Source of the DNA: Polaribacter batillariae
GTDB taxonomy: Bacteria > Bacteroidota > Bacteroidia > Flavobacteriales > Flavobacteriaceae
Direction of reading: 5' to 3'
Length of the DNA stretch: 64,000 bases
Assembly (NCBI RefSeq): GCF_017498485.1
Contig: NZ_CP071795.1
Span: 1,922,001-1,986,000 of the forward strand
Position 1 is the first letter of the stretch. Every line of letters starts with the position of its first letter. The notes below the pieces were generated by a model. The model was not told the DNA's origin. It ran no database searches and was given only the letters and a program-made list of their open reading frames with translations. Below are positions 33,414 through 42,441 of the stretch, piece by piece. Made by a program: the position numbers and the translations under genes.

Positions 33414-35174
33414 TTATAATTGTTTATCTAATTGAACAATCACTTGTTTTGCACGCTCGAACTCTTCTTTCATTTGAGTGGCAGTAAATGGTGTATAACG
33501 TGCAAAATCCGAGCTTTTTAAAACTTCTATAAATTGCTGTATGGTGTTTGCATCTACCTTTTTATTTTCTAAAATTTCAGTAATTCTTTCTTTGCTAATT
33601 TCAGAAGTTTCTATGCCTAATTTTGCTTTTAAATAATTATGAAGCGCACGTTCTAAAGCTTCGTAAAAAGCCTCTTTTTTACCCAATTGCTTTTGTGCTT
33701 CAGACAAGTATTTTTTGGCTAATTTGTTTGCTTTTCTTAGCTTATTACCAACGACATCGTTATTTCTTGCTTCGTTTCTTTTTCCTATAAAAATTCCGAT
33801 TGGAATTGCAATTAATGGCAATAAAAGTAAGATGTAGAACAAATTCGACTTAAAAAAATCTACTTTTTTTGCAGCTTCGAAAGTAGTTCTTGTGGCAATA
33901 TATCTAAAGTTTTTACCTGTTGTAACCACTTCTTTTTTATTTACAGAAGAGGTATCTATAGTAACCAATTCTTTTCCTTCTTGTACATCTACAAATAAAT
34001 CTTCGGTAGCAATTGTTTTGTATTTTTTTTCTTTTGGATTAAAGTAAGAGAAAGAAACACTTGGTATTTTGTATTTTCCTTTATATTGCGGAACCACTGT
34101 GTAAGTATCTGCTACAGAACCAGAAATTCCATTAGAATGCACGTTTACTTTTTCTTTTCTTTCTGGTTGATAAATTTCTAGTTCGGCAGGAGTTTCTATG
34201 GTTGGTAATTCAAATAACTTTAAATTTCCTTTTCCGGAAACGGCTACTTTAATTTCTGAAGTTTCGTTGGCTTTTAAAATGTCTTTACTTAAAGAAACAT
34301 CAAAATCGAATTCTCCAACAGCGCCATTAAAATTTTCTGGTTTGCCTTCTAAAGGAAGACTTTTAGGGTAAATTAATTTTTTTTCTGACGTAAACTCTTT
34401 ACGAACATTACTGGTAATTGCATTGCCAAAGAAATCGGCTCTTCCTGTAGGAACACCAATAATAATGTCCATTTTCATGGGTTCGATTTCTAATTTTCCA
34501 GATTTTGTAGGAATTAATAATGCTTTCTGTAATACAATATATCTATAATCTTCGCCATTGTATTTTCCCATTTTTACAGGGTATCCATTTATTTTAATAT
34601 CCTGATTCCAAAACCCATTATATTTAGGTGCTTCTGTTACATTTGTATCGTAAACACTAACGTTTTCGCTTACATATAAACGGTATTCGACATAAATTCC
34701 TTCGCCTACATATGGGTTAGATTTAGAAATTTCGGCAACTAAATGAATATTTTGTTGTGCTACATAATTAGGGTCGTTTGGATCTTTAGGAATCTCTACC
34801 GGATCTAGAACAATAATTTTTAATGGATCCGATTTTATGGTTTTTCCGCCAATTTGCACGCTTGCAGCACCAATGGAAAGTTCTCCTTTTCTTGTTGGTT
34901 GAATGATGTAGGTATATGATTGAGAAAATGTTGTTTTTCCATTAATCCAAGATTGGCTTACAGATTGACTAGGACCACCTACTACTTTAAAATTAGCAAA
35001 GTTTGGAGGGGTAAAATTTTCTCCACCTTGTTTATTTATAGAAAAAACGATTCGCAAACGTTGGTTTAAACCCAATTTGTTTTTACTAACTTTTGCTTGT
35101 ATAGTTGCATCTTGTGCTACCAAGCTTGTCGTTACAATAAAAAGTAGTATCGATATGTAAAATTTCAACTTCAT
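33414..35174 (-). CDS. batD: BatD oxygen-tolerance protein
   Basis: The protein has 586 residues with a signal peptide (FYISILLFIVTTSLVAQ). Ig-like repeats follow (ATIQAKVSKNKLGLNQRLRI, GGPSQSVSQSWINGKTTFSQ, and a second family set from about 270). One membrane segment lies near 440-460 (NLFYILLLLPLIAIPIGIFI), then a cytoplasmic helical tail. BatD proteins act in the periplasm with VWA proteins BatA/BatB; the operon is linked to aerotolerance and envelope stress in Bacteroides. Confidence 0.93.
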   Translation of the reverse strand: MKLKFYISILLFIVTTSLVAQDATIQAKVSKNKLGLNQRLRIVFSINKQGGENFTPPNFANFKVVGGPSQSVSQSWINGKTTFSQSYTYIIQPTRKGELSIGAASVQIGGKTIKSDPLKIIVLDPVEIPKDPNDPNYVAQQNIHLVAEISKSNPYVGEGIYVEYRLYVSENVSVYDTNVTEAPKYNGFWNQDIKINGYPVKMGKYNGEDYRYIVLQKALLIPTKSGKLEIEPMKMDIIIGVPTGRADFFGNAITSNVRKEFTSEKKLIYPKSLPLEGKPENFNGAVGEFDFDVSLSKDILKANETSEIKVAVSGKGNLKLFELPTIETPAELEIYQPERKEKVNVHSNGISGSVADTYTVVPQYKGKYKIPSVSFSYFNPKEKKYKTIATEDLFVDVQEGKELVTIDTSSVNKKEVVTTGKNFRYIATRTTFEAAKKVDFFKSNLFYILLLLPLIAIPIGIFIGKRNEARNNDVVGNKLRKANKLAKKYLSEAQKQLGKKEAFYEALERALHNYLKAKLGIETSEISKERITEILENKKVDANTIQQFIEVLKSSDFARYTPFTATQMKEEFERAKQVIVQLDKQL

Positions 35175-35196
35175 CTTCTTTTTTACAGCTATAAAT

Positions 35197-36006
35197 TTAC
35201 CAATCTTTTTCTTGTTTTATTTTTTTACCCTTTGCTTTTTTAGCATTCATTTTCTTTTGGGTTTTTTTCTCCTCGTTATTTAAACTTTCTAATAACTGTT
35301 TTACTTGTTGAGGCGTCATTTGACCTGGTTTTGGCTTTGGCTTTTGCTGGTCTTTTTTATCGTCTTTTTTAGGGTCTTTGTTTTTATCTTTGTCTTTATC
35401 GCCTTTTCCGTCTTTATCTTTGTCTTCGTCTTTCTTGTTTTTATCTTCTCCGTCTTTTTTGTCTTTATTTTTATCTTTGTTTTTGTCGTCTTTATCTTTA
35501 TTATCTTTCTTGTCTTTGTTTTTGTCGTTTTTATTTTGCTGATTTTGTTTGTCTAACATTTTTTGAGCGACTGCCAAATTGTAACGAGTTTCATCGTCAT
35601 TAGGATTATTTCTTAATGCATTTTTATAAGCATCTACAGCACCTTGGTAGTTTTTTGCTTCCATATGTGCATTGCCAAGATTATGAAAAGCTTCTGCCTT
35701 GGTAAACTTGTCTGTTGCTGTTTTTGCCGTTAATTCGTATTGTGGAATTGCTTCTTTAAAGTTTTTGTTTTGATAAAAAGCGTTTCCTAAGTTGTAAGCT
35801 GCTTTATCGTAATTAGAATTGTTCCCTAAAGCTTTTTGGTATGCTACAGAAGCATCTGTAAATTGTTGTTTTTGGTACAATTCATTTCCTTGACGCAACA
35901 TTTTTCTTGCCTTTCTTTGCAATGCAATCGTATCTTTTTGCGCTGCTATTTCTTTTGTTGAAAAGAGCAATAAAAAGATAATAAGTGTGTATTTTAATTT
36001 TTTCAT
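35197..36006 (-). CDS. batC: BatC TPR protein with extreme Lys/Asp-rich tract
   Basis: The protein has 269 residues with a signal peptide ending in EIAAQ. Three TPR units follow (residues 30-150: GNELYQKQQFTDASVAYQKA, AAYNLGNAFYQNKNFKEAIP, AFHNLGNAHMEAKNYQGAVD). Residues about 155-230 are almost entirely K, D, N and G. A short conserved C-terminus (MTPQQVKQLLESLNNEEKKT) ends the protein. The C-terminal motif is typical of BatC. The low-complexity tract is unusually long and may be an extended spacer. Confidence 0.9.
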   Translation of the reverse strand: MKKLKYTLIIFLLLFSTKEIAAQKDTIALQRKARKMLRQGNELYQKQQFTDASVAYQKALGNNSNYDKAAYNLGNAFYQNKNFKEAIPQYELTAKTATDKFTKAEAFHNLGNAHMEAKNYQGAVDAYKNALRNNPNDDETRYNLAVAQKMLDKQNQQNKNDKNKDKKDNKDKDDKNKDKNKDKKDGEDKNKKDEDKDKDGKGDKDKDKNKDPKKDDKKDQQKPKPKPGQMTPQQVKQLLESLNNEEKKTQKKMNAKKAKGKKIKQEKDW

Positions 36007-36007
36007 C

Positions 36008-37054
36008 TTATTTTTTATTCTTTTCTTCGTTAAATAAATCTACTTTTCGTAACCATTTTGTTTTCTTATCAAATAAGAAAATATCTACAATTAAGAATAG
36101 CAAACCTAATGCCAAAAACCATTGAAACTGATCTTTATAATCTGAAAATTGTTTGGTTTCAAATTCATTTTTTTCTGCATTTGCAATAATTTCTGAAATT
36201 TCGTTTACTGGGTTTTCAGTAATATTTCCATCGATATATTTTCCGTCGGCAATTTCTGCAATTCCTTGTAAAACCTCTGGTTTGCGTTTGGTAATTACGG
36301 TTTCGCCTTTGTTGTTTTTTTTGTAGCCAATAATAGCGTTATTTACTCGAATAGGAATTGGACTACCTCTTTCTGTACCAACACCAATGGTATAAACTTT
36401 TACTCCTTCGTTTGTTAAGTTTTGTGCGACTTGTTTTGTTTCTTCTTGATGGTCTTCGCCATCTGAAATAATAACTAGAAAACGGTTTGTTTGCTCGTCG
36501 TTATTATAAAATGTTTTGGCTAATTCTAAGGCTTCGTTAATTGCTGTTCCTTGGCTAGAAACCATATCTGGATTCGCATTTTGTAAAAACATATTTGCAG
36601 CTCCATGATCTGTTGTTATGGGTAATAATGGATACGAATTGCCAGCATATACAATAATACCAACCCTATCTGAACCTAGTTTGTCTATTATTTTAGAGAT
36701 AATTTGTTTCGATTTTTCTAAGCGATTTGGGGCAATATCTTCTGCCAACATACTTTTAGAAACATCTAATGCAAAAACAACATCTACACCTTCTCTTTTT
36801 ACCGTTTTTAGTTTGGTACCCATTTTGGGGTTTACCAAAGAAACCACTAAAAAAGTAATTCCTAAAAGTAGCATCACTAATTTTAAAACCGATTTGAAAG
36901 TGGACGTATTAGGTGCCAGTTTTTGAAGTAAATTTGCATCAGAAAATTTACGTTGTGTTCTTTTTTTCCACCATAAAACCAATAGAAATAGTACAACTAT
37001 TGCTGGAATAATTGCGAGTAGGTAAAAATAAATTGGTTCTTCTATACGATACAT
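36008..37054 (-). CDS. batB: BatB VWA-domain membrane protein
   Basis: The protein has 348 residues with two N-terminal membrane segments (about 8-29 and 56-73) and a C-terminal one (about 313-330). The von Willebrand A domain has a complete MIDAS: DVSKS (97-101), later TTDHGAANMF, and ISDGEDH. It binds a metal and probably partners BatA and BatD at the inner membrane. It is separated from batA by an inserted four-helix-bundle gene. Confidence 0.92.
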   Translation of the reverse strand: MYRIEEPIYFYLLAIIPAIVVLFLLVLWWKKRTQRKFSDANLLQKLAPNTSTFKSVLKLVMLLLGITFLVVSLVNPKMGTKLKTVKREGVDVVFALDVSKSMLAEDIAPNRLEKSKQIISKIIDKLGSDRVGIIVYAGNSYPLLPITTDHGAANMFLQNANPDMVSSQGTAINEALELAKTFYNNDEQTNRFLVIISDGEDHQEETKQVAQNLTNEGVKVYTIGVGTERGSPIPIRVNNAIIGYKKNNKGETVITKRKPEVLQGIAEIADGKYIDGNITENPVNEISEIIANAEKNEFETKQFSDYKDQFQWFLALGLLFLIVDIFLFDKKTKWLRKVDLFNEEKNKK

Positions 37055-37098
37055 TGTGAATAGGTGTAACTGTGTAATTGTTTAATTGTTTAATTGAG
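37055..37098. repeat. Left flank repeat of the inserted four-helix gene
   Basis: GTGTAATTGTTTAATTG is repeated with slips. The inverse complement of the same word family (CAATTACACGATTAAACAA) flanks the gene on the other side at 37450-37490. A solo palindrome of this family is at 40465-40554. Confidence 0.55.
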
Positions 37099-37444
37099 AT
37101 TTTCTTAAAGCATTCAACATATTTGATATTTTGTAAATACGCTGCCTTATGTCGTTATAAGTAGTCTCATCAATAAATTTTAATTTGTAACATAAAATAA
37201 TATGATTTAAAACTTCCATTGTTGTACTAAAAGCAATTGTTGAAAAATGTGCCTTGTCTTTATTTGTAATTCTTGATGTTCCTTCTGCAATATTCGCAGA
37301 AATTGAATTTGTTGCTCTTTTTAATTGACTTGTAATTCCATATTTTTCATCAGCAGGAAAATTTATAGATATACTGTAAACTTCCATAGACAAATCAATA
37401 GCTTCTTGCCATACTTTTAATTTCTCAAATGAAAATACATACAT
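37082..37444 (-). CDS. Four-helix-bundle protein (23S rRNA intervening-sequence protein family)
   Basis: The protein has 120 residues. The family signature is complete: FEKLKVWQEAIDLSMEVYSI, FPADEKYGITSQLKRATNSI, SANIAEGTSR, and later LNHIILCYKLKFI. These proteins form four-helix bundles (TIGR02436 type) and are often found in rRNA intervening sequences or as solitary genes; the function is unknown. Here the gene splits the Bat operon between batA and batB on the same strand. It is flanked by short AATTGTTTAA-type repeats on both sides, which suggests a mobile or recently inserted unit. Confidence 0.9.
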   Translation of the reverse strand: MYVFSFEKLKVWQEAIDLSMEVYSISINFPADEKYGITSQLKRATNSISANIAEGTSRITNKDKAHFSTIAFSTTMEVLNHIILCYKLKFIDETTYNDIRQRIYKISNMLNALRKSQLNN

Positions 37445-37490
37445 ATTTTTACAATTACACGATTAAACAATTCAACAATTACCCTCTCTT
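37445..37490. repeat. Right flank repeat of the inserted four-helix gene
   Basis: It contains CAATTACACGATTAAACAAT, then TCAACAATTACCC, the inverse complement of the word family found on the left flank at 37055-37098. Confidence 0.55.
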
Positions 37491-38498
37491 TTATATAAAA
37501 CTCTTAAATAATGTGTTTCTCAACAAGAATTCTAATACTAATAAACCAAGAGCAAAAAAGACGAAAATTCTAAATTTTTCTTGATAATTATAGTATTTAA
37601 ATTCTTCTATTTTTGTTTTTTCGAGCGTATCAATTTCATCATAAATTTCTTTTAAAGATGAATTGTCTGTGGCTCTAAAATATTTTCCTTCTGTTTCTGA
37701 AGCAATGTCTTTTAATAAAGCTTCGTCTATTTCTACTTGTTGTTTTCTAAAGTTTAATTTTCCTGTTCTTGGGTCTCTACTCCAAGGAAAATCGGCCATT
37801 CCATTGGTTCCAATTCCAATGGTATAAACTTTAATTTTTAATTCTTTTGCGAGTTCTGTTGCGGTTCTAGGGTCGATATTTCCAGAGTTATTTACCCCAT
37901 CTGTTAGTAAAATAATTACTTTGCTTTTTGCTTTGCTTTCTTTTAATCTGTTAACACCAGAACCTAAACCCATTCCAATGGCTGTTCCGCCTTCTAATTG
38001 CCCCCATTTTAATTCGGAAATGGTTCTTTTTACAATGCTTTTATCGCTTGTAATTGGCGTTTGTGTAAAACTTTCACCTGCGTAAACAACAATTCCTATT
38101 CTATCATTGGGTCTTCTATCTACAAAATTAATCGCCACTTTTTTAAGAGCTTCTAACCTGTTTGGCTTTAAATCTCTTGCCAACATACTTGCAGAAACAT
38201 CAATTGCCATTACAATATCGATTCCTCTATTTGTTTTTGTTTTTTTACTAACAGAAACATTTCTTGGTCTTGCCAGTGCCACAATTATTGCAGCTAAAGC
38301 CAATAACCTTAATATGTATAAAAGTGGTTTTAATTTAGATAAAATAGAAGACGTTACTTTAAACCCTTTTACACTTGGCATGGTTAAAACAGCCGCGTCT
38401 TTTTTGCGCATAAAATAATGCCAAACTGCGAGTAGTGGAACTAAAATTAGCAACCACAAAAATTCAGGATTATAAAACTCGAAATTATTCCAATTCAT
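37491..38498 (-). CDS. batA: BatA VWA-domain membrane protein
   Basis: The protein has 335 residues. The N-terminal membrane segments are at about 12-28 and 59-76, and a C-terminal one is near 312-328. The VWA MIDAS is AIDVSASML (D100, S102, S104), then GGTAIGMGLGSG and LLTDGVNNSG. Its start overlaps the upstream gene by 14 nt, indicating tight coupling. It is a core component of the Bat complex, acting from the inner membrane. Confidence 0.92.
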   Translation of the reverse strand: MNWNNFEFYNPEFLWLLILVPLLAVWHYFMRKKDAAVLTMPSVKGFKVTSSILSKLKPLLYILRLLALAAIIVALARPRNVSVSKKTKTNRGIDIVMAIDVSASMLARDLKPNRLEALKKVAINFVDRRPNDRIGIVVYAGESFTQTPITSDKSIVKRTISELKWGQLEGGTAIGMGLGSGVNRLKESKAKSKVIILLTDGVNNSGNIDPRTATELAKELKIKVYTIGIGTNGMADFPWSRDPRTGKLNFRKQQVEIDEALLKDIASETEGKYFRATDNSSLKEIYDEIDTLEKTKIEEFKYYNYQEKFRIFVFFALGLLVLEFLLRNTLFKSFI

Positions 38499-39504
38499 CT
38501 TCTTCTTTAATAATTGGTTTAGGTTTTAAGTTACTCACAATTTCTTGCGCATCTTTTCGGTTTTCTTCTATTTCTAAAGCCAAAGGTTTCGATTTTGCAA
38601 ATTTTACCAAGTCTGCCTCTCTTAATAGACTTTTTAATTTATCTAAAGTGTCTTGCGAAGTTTGTATGGTATCTGCTTTTTTGAAATCTCTTAGCATTTC
38701 TAAAACTTCGTCTGTAGTGTTTTCTAACGCAGGTACATTTAACTCGCGTTCTATATAACCACGTACAATTTCTGTTAATTCGCTGTAATATTCTTTTACT
38801 TTATTGTTTTGCCACAATAATTTTTCGTCCAATTCATTTAACCTTAAAATGGCTTCTTCGTAAGGAGGCAATGTTCTATAAGTTGGTGCTTCTATTTCTT
38901 CTTTTCTTTTTCGAATTACAAACCAATAAATCCAAAAACCAATAATTGCCAAAGCCGCTAAAAGCATGTAAAGGTATATTTTAAAATCGTCGAAAGTGTA
39001 CGGTTCTGTTTTTATTGATTTTATGGGAAATTTTTTCACTTTTGTAGTATCTATGGCAACTGTAGCCACGTTTACCAATAAAGAATCTGTAAAATAGGCT
39101 CTGTTTTTTACAAAGATTTGTTGTTGTGGTATGTAAAACGCACCACTATCGAAACCCGTTAAAATGTATTTTTTAATTAGTGAATTTTTAATTGTATCGA
39201 CTTTTGTAGAATCTACAACTTCTAAACCTTTTAAGTGTAATTTTGGAATGATTACATTTTTGGTTTCATCTACAGAAATTTTTAACTGAAATTGCTCGCC
39301 AATTCTAATATTTGTAGTATCTATTTCTGCTTTTACCATTGTTTCTTGGGCGAAACTAGAAAAAAAGAATAGAGAAAAGAGGAAAAAGAAAAAGACTGTG
39401 CTATTTGACAAGGCAACATGCTCCCTTGCTTCTAAAAGAAGACATTTAGCCTTTGATTTTTCATCGCTCTTTTGAAAATTGATATTTCTATTAATTTTTT
39501 TCAA
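38485..39504 (-). CDS. BatD-related/DUF4381-like membrane protein of the Bat operon
   Basis: The protein has up to 339 residues. The mature part starts near QETMVKAEIDTTNIRIGEQF, an Ig-like domain as in BatD. It has a membrane segment at about 175-190 (IYLYMLLAALAIIGFWIYWF) and a cytoplasmic helical domain (YRTLPPYEEAILRLNELDEK). The N-terminus is odd: the only upstream ATG gives 35 charged residues before the signal peptide (STVFFFFLFSLFFFSSFAQ). A TTG just before SNSTVFF (about 39407) is a plausible alternative start. Confidence 0.75.
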   Translation of the reverse strand: MKKINRNINFQKSDEKSKAKCLLLEAREHVALSNSTVFFFFLFSLFFFSSFAQETMVKAEIDTTNIRIGEQFQLKISVDETKNVIIPKLHLKGLEVVDSTKVDTIKNSLIKKYILTGFDSGAFYIPQQQIFVKNRAYFTDSLLVNVATVAIDTTKVKKFPIKSIKTEPYTFDDFKIYLYMLLAALAIIGFWIYWFVIRKRKEEIEAPTYRTLPPYEEAILRLNELDEKLLWQNNKVKEYYSELTEIVRGYIERELNVPALENTTDEVLEMLRDFKKADTIQTSQDTLDKLKSLLREADLVKFAKSKPLALEIEENRKDAQEIVSNLKPKPIIKEEDELE

Positions 39505-39592
39505 CTTTAATATTATATTTTATTTAAACAGTTTTCAGTCTTATTTTTCGCAACAGTTTCTCTTCTCTTTGGAAAAGATAGGATGGACTTTT

Positions 39593-40462
39593 TTACCTTC
39601 CTTTGTGTTTAAAATAGCCTAACATTTTTTTTACGTAACTTTCATCTACTCTTGTGCTAATTGTACCAGCACCACTTCTTTTAAAAGTATTTATATAGTA
39701 ATCTTGTAGGCGTAAAGCGTTTGCTTTGTAGCTTGTTCTTACAGATTTTGATGCGGTATTTATCAACTGAACGTCGCCTGTTTCTGCATCTAACATGGGC
39801 ACCATTCCTAAATTCGGAATTTCTTGATCGCGTTTATCAAAGACACGAATTCCTGTTAAATCGTGTTTTTTAGCGGCAATTTTTATTGTTTTTTCGTAAT
39901 CATCATCCATAAAATCCGATAGCATAAAAACAATGGCTCTTTTCTTTAAAACACTTGATAAAAATTTTAATGCAATTGCAATATTTGTTTTTTTACTCTT
40001 GGGTTTAAATTCTATTAATTCTCTAATAATTCTTAAAACATGGCTTTTTCCTTTTTTAGGAGGAATAAAGAGTTCTATATCATTAGAAAAAAGAATTAAA
40101 CCAACTTTGTCGTTATTTTGTGTGGCAGAAAAAGCCAAGGTGGCAGCAATTTCTGTAATGGTGTCTTTTTTAAATTGTGTAGAGGTTCCAAAAGATTCTG
40201 AGCCAGAAATATCTACCATTAACATCATTGTAAGTTCGCGTTCTTCTTCGAAAACTTTTACGTAAGGTTCGCTGTAACGTGCTGTAACATTCCAATCGAT
40301 GGTTCTTATGTCGTCGCCAAATTGGTATTGGCGTACTTCAGAAAAAGTCATACCACGTCCTTTGAAAGACGAATGGTATTCGCCTCCAAAAATATGATCA
40401 GACAAACGACGTGTCTTAATCTCTATTTTACGAACTTTTTTTAGTATTTCTTTAGTTTGCAA
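39593..40462 (-). CDS. DUF58 domain protein
   Basis: The protein has 289 residues. The DUF58 signature is complete: SFKGRGMTFSEVRQYQFGDD, IRTIDWNVTARYSEPYVKVF, EERELTMMLMVDISGS with a VWA-like DISGS, and FMLSDFMDD. The family partners MoxR ATPases and VWA proteins. It lies between the moxR-like gene (92-nt gap) and the Bat genes, in standard order. Confidence 0.93.
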   Translation of the reverse strand: MQTKEILKKVRKIEIKTRRLSDHIFGGEYHSSFKGRGMTFSEVRQYQFGDDIRTIDWNVTARYSEPYVKVFEEERELTMMLMVDISGSESFGTSTQFKKDTITEIAATLAFSATQNNDKVGLILFSNDIELFIPPKKGKSHVLRIIRELIEFKPKSKKTNIAIALKFLSSVLKKRAIVFMLSDFMDDDYEKTIKIAAKKHDLTGIRVFDKRDQEIPNLGMVPMLDAETGDVQLINTASKSVRTSYKANALRLQDYYINTFKRSGAGTISTRVDESYVKKMLGYFKHKGR

Positions 40463-40464
40463 CG

Positions 40465-40554
40465 TGTAACTGTTTAATTGTTTAAAAGTGTAATTGTTTT
40501 TTGCGTGTAATTGTTAACATTTAAACAATTACACGATTACCCGTTTACACAATT
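40465..40554. repeat. Solo palindromic repeat between moxR-like and DUF58 genes
   Basis: CGTGTAATTGTT (40504-40515) and AACAATTACACG (40524-40535) form a perfect 12-bp stem with an 8-nt loop. Outer GTGTAACTGTTTAATTGTTT and its imperfect inverse complement extend the dyad. The same words flank the four-helix gene at 37082. It may be an empty copy of the inserting unit. Confidence 0.55.
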
Positions 40555-41544
40555 CTAAGGTACTTCAACTTCGTTAATTATAGAATTGATAATATCTACA
40601 GAAGTTACATTTTCTGCTTCTGCTTCGTAGGTAATACCAATTCTGTGACGTAAAACATCGCCAACAACTGCTCTAACATCTTCTGGAATTACATAGCCTC
40701 TTCGTTTTATAAAAGCATAACATTTTGCGGCTTTTGCTAAGTTGATACTTCCACGAGGCGATGCTCCAAAACTAATTAAATCTTTTAATTGTGGTAGGTT
40801 GTATTTTTCTGGATAACGAGTGGCAAAGATAATGTCGAGAATGTATTTTTCGATTTTCTCGTCCATATATACTTCATCTACAACTTCTCTTGCTTTTATA
40901 ATTTGGTCTGTAGAAATAACGGGGTTTACTGTTGAGTAATCGCCTGTTAAATTTTGACGCATAATAATTTGCTCGTCTTGTAATTTTGGGTAATCGATAA
41001 CCACTTTTAACATAAACCTATCTACTTGTGCTTCTGGCAAAGGGTATGTACCTTCTTGTTCTACAGGGTTTTGAGTTGCCATTACTAAAAATGGTTCGTC
41101 TAACTTAAAAGTAGTATCTCCAATAGTTATTTGGCGTTCTTGCATGGCTTCTAACAAAGCCGATTGTACTTTTGCGGGTGCTCTGTTTATCTCGTCTGCC
41201 AATACAAAATTTGCGAAAATGGGTCCTTTTTTAATAGAGAAATCATTTTCTTTCATATTGTAAATCATCGTTCCAACAACATCTGCAGGTAATAAATCTG
41301 GTGTAAATTGAACTCTACTAAAACTTGCTTGAACGGCTTTAGATAAGGTATTAATTGCTAAGGTTTTTGCTAAACCAGGAACCCCTTCTAAAAGAATATG
41401 CCCATTTCCTAGCAAACCAATTAACAAACTTTCTATCATTTGTTTTTGCCCAACAATTACTTTATTCATTTCTAAAGTAAGAATGTCTATAAAGGCACTT
41501 TCTCTTTCAATTTTCTCGTTAATAGCTCTTACATCTACATCCAT
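40555..41544 (-). CDS. MoxR-family AAA ATPase
   Basis: The protein has 329 residues. Walker A is GVPGLAKT (54-61), Walker B is FVLADEINRAP (D117, E118), and sensor 1 is VMATQNP. The lid domain is at about 230-320 (SFGASPRGSINLAKAAKCYA). MoxR ATPases act as chaperones for VWA proteins, which the following genes supply. It is the first gene of the Bat operon. A TAGCTTTG element upstream (41582-41589) is a plausible -7 box. Confidence 0.95.
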   Translation of the reverse strand: MDVDVRAINEKIERESAFIDILTLEMNKVIVGQKQMIESLLIGLLGNGHILLEGVPGLAKTLAINTLSKAVQASFSRVQFTPDLLPADVVGTMIYNMKENDFSIKKGPIFANFVLADEINRAPAKVQSALLEAMQERQITIGDTTFKLDEPFLVMATQNPVEQEGTYPLPEAQVDRFMLKVVIDYPKLQDEQIIMRQNLTGDYSTVNPVISTDQIIKAREVVDEVYMDEKIEKYILDIIFATRYPEKYNLPQLKDLISFGASPRGSINLAKAAKCYAFIKRRGYVIPEDVRAVVGDVLRHRIGITYEAEAENVTSVDIINSIINEVEVP

Positions 41545-41581
41545 TGTATTGTGTATTAGGTGTTAATTTTTTTAATGCAAA

Positions 41582-41589
41582 CAAAGCTA
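41582..41589 (-). promoter_or_regulatory. Putative -7 element of the moxR/Bat operon
   Basis: TAGCTTTG matches TAnnTTTG on the minus strand, 37 nt upstream of the ATG at 41544. The -33 region is not clear. Confidence 0.4.
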
Positions 41590-41661
41590 CAATTTTAACA
41601 AAATTATTTTGTTAAAACAAGGTTAAAGGTTTAATGGATAAGTAGCTGTTTAACGTTGTTT

Positions 41662-42426
41662 TTAGTTAAACTCTGTTAATTTAACATTGGTACCATCGAA
41701 TGTAGCGAAAGTGTCGTATTTAATCCAGTCTCCAAGATTAATATAGGTACTGTTTTCTTGTAATTTTATTTCTAAAGGAAGGTGTCTGTGACCGAAAATA
41801 AAATAATCGAAATGTTGTTCTGTGAGTTTTTTCTTGCAGTATAAAACCAGCCATTCGTTTTCTTCTCCTAAAAATTTAGCGTCTTCGTCACCAGAAATTA
41901 GTTTGTTTTTTACAGACATGTATTGGCCTAATTTAACGCCCAAATCTGGGTGCAACCACCTAAACATCCATTTAAATAGTGGAAAAGTAAATACTTTTTT
42001 CATGCGTTTGTATCCTTGGTCTCCAGGACCTAAACCATCTCCATGGCCAATTAAAAATTTTTTATTGTTGATGAGAAATTCTTGTGGAGAATGATATACA
42101 GGAATATTGAGTTCTTTTTCGAAATAATCGTTCATCCATAAATCGTGATTTCCTACAAAGAAATAAATAGGAATTCCGCTGTCTCTTATTTCTGCTAATT
42201 TGCCTAAAACTCTTACAAATCCTTTTGGAACAACGGTTTTATATTCGAACCAAAAATCGAACAAATCGCCTAATAAAAAGATGGCTTCTGCATCTTTTTT
42301 AATTTTATCTAACCAAGCTACAAACTTTTTTTCACGAGGGAAACTTGTTTCTGGCGTGGGCGCTCCTAAATGTTGGTCGGAAGCAAAATAGACTTTTTTA
42401 TCTTTAGAAGTTGTAATTGTAATCAT
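41662..42426 (-). CDS. lpxH: UDP-2,3-diacylglucosamine diphosphatase (LpxH-type)
   Basis: The protein has 254 residues. The metallophosphoesterase motifs are in order: FASDQHLGAP (D17, H19), LLGDLFDFWFEY, FVGNHDLWMNDY, IGHGDGLG and IFGHRHLPLE. The DxxDFW... segment with NHDLW is typical of LpxH, which makes lipid X in lipid A synthesis at the inner-membrane face. It starts just upstream of the Bat operon and 15 nt after the protease gene stop. Confidence 0.9.
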   Translation of the reverse strand: MITITTSKDKKVYFASDQHLGAPTPETSFPREKKFVAWLDKIKKDAEAIFLLGDLFDFWFEYKTVVPKGFVRVLGKLAEIRDSGIPIYFFVGNHDLWMNDYFEKELNIPVYHSPQEFLINNKKFLIGHGDGLGPGDQGYKRMKKVFTFPLFKWMFRWLHPDLGVKLGQYMSVKNKLISGDEDAKFLGEENEWLVLYCKKKLTEQHFDYFIFGHRHLPLEIKLQENSTYINLGDWIKYDTFATFDGTNVKLTEFN

Positions 42427-42441
42427 TGGTACAAAGAAACG

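Noticed and set aside
35305-35556. Plus-strand ORF rich in F, V and I
   Set aside because: It is the antisense of the Lys/Asp-rich tract of BatC; its composition follows from the low-complexity codons.
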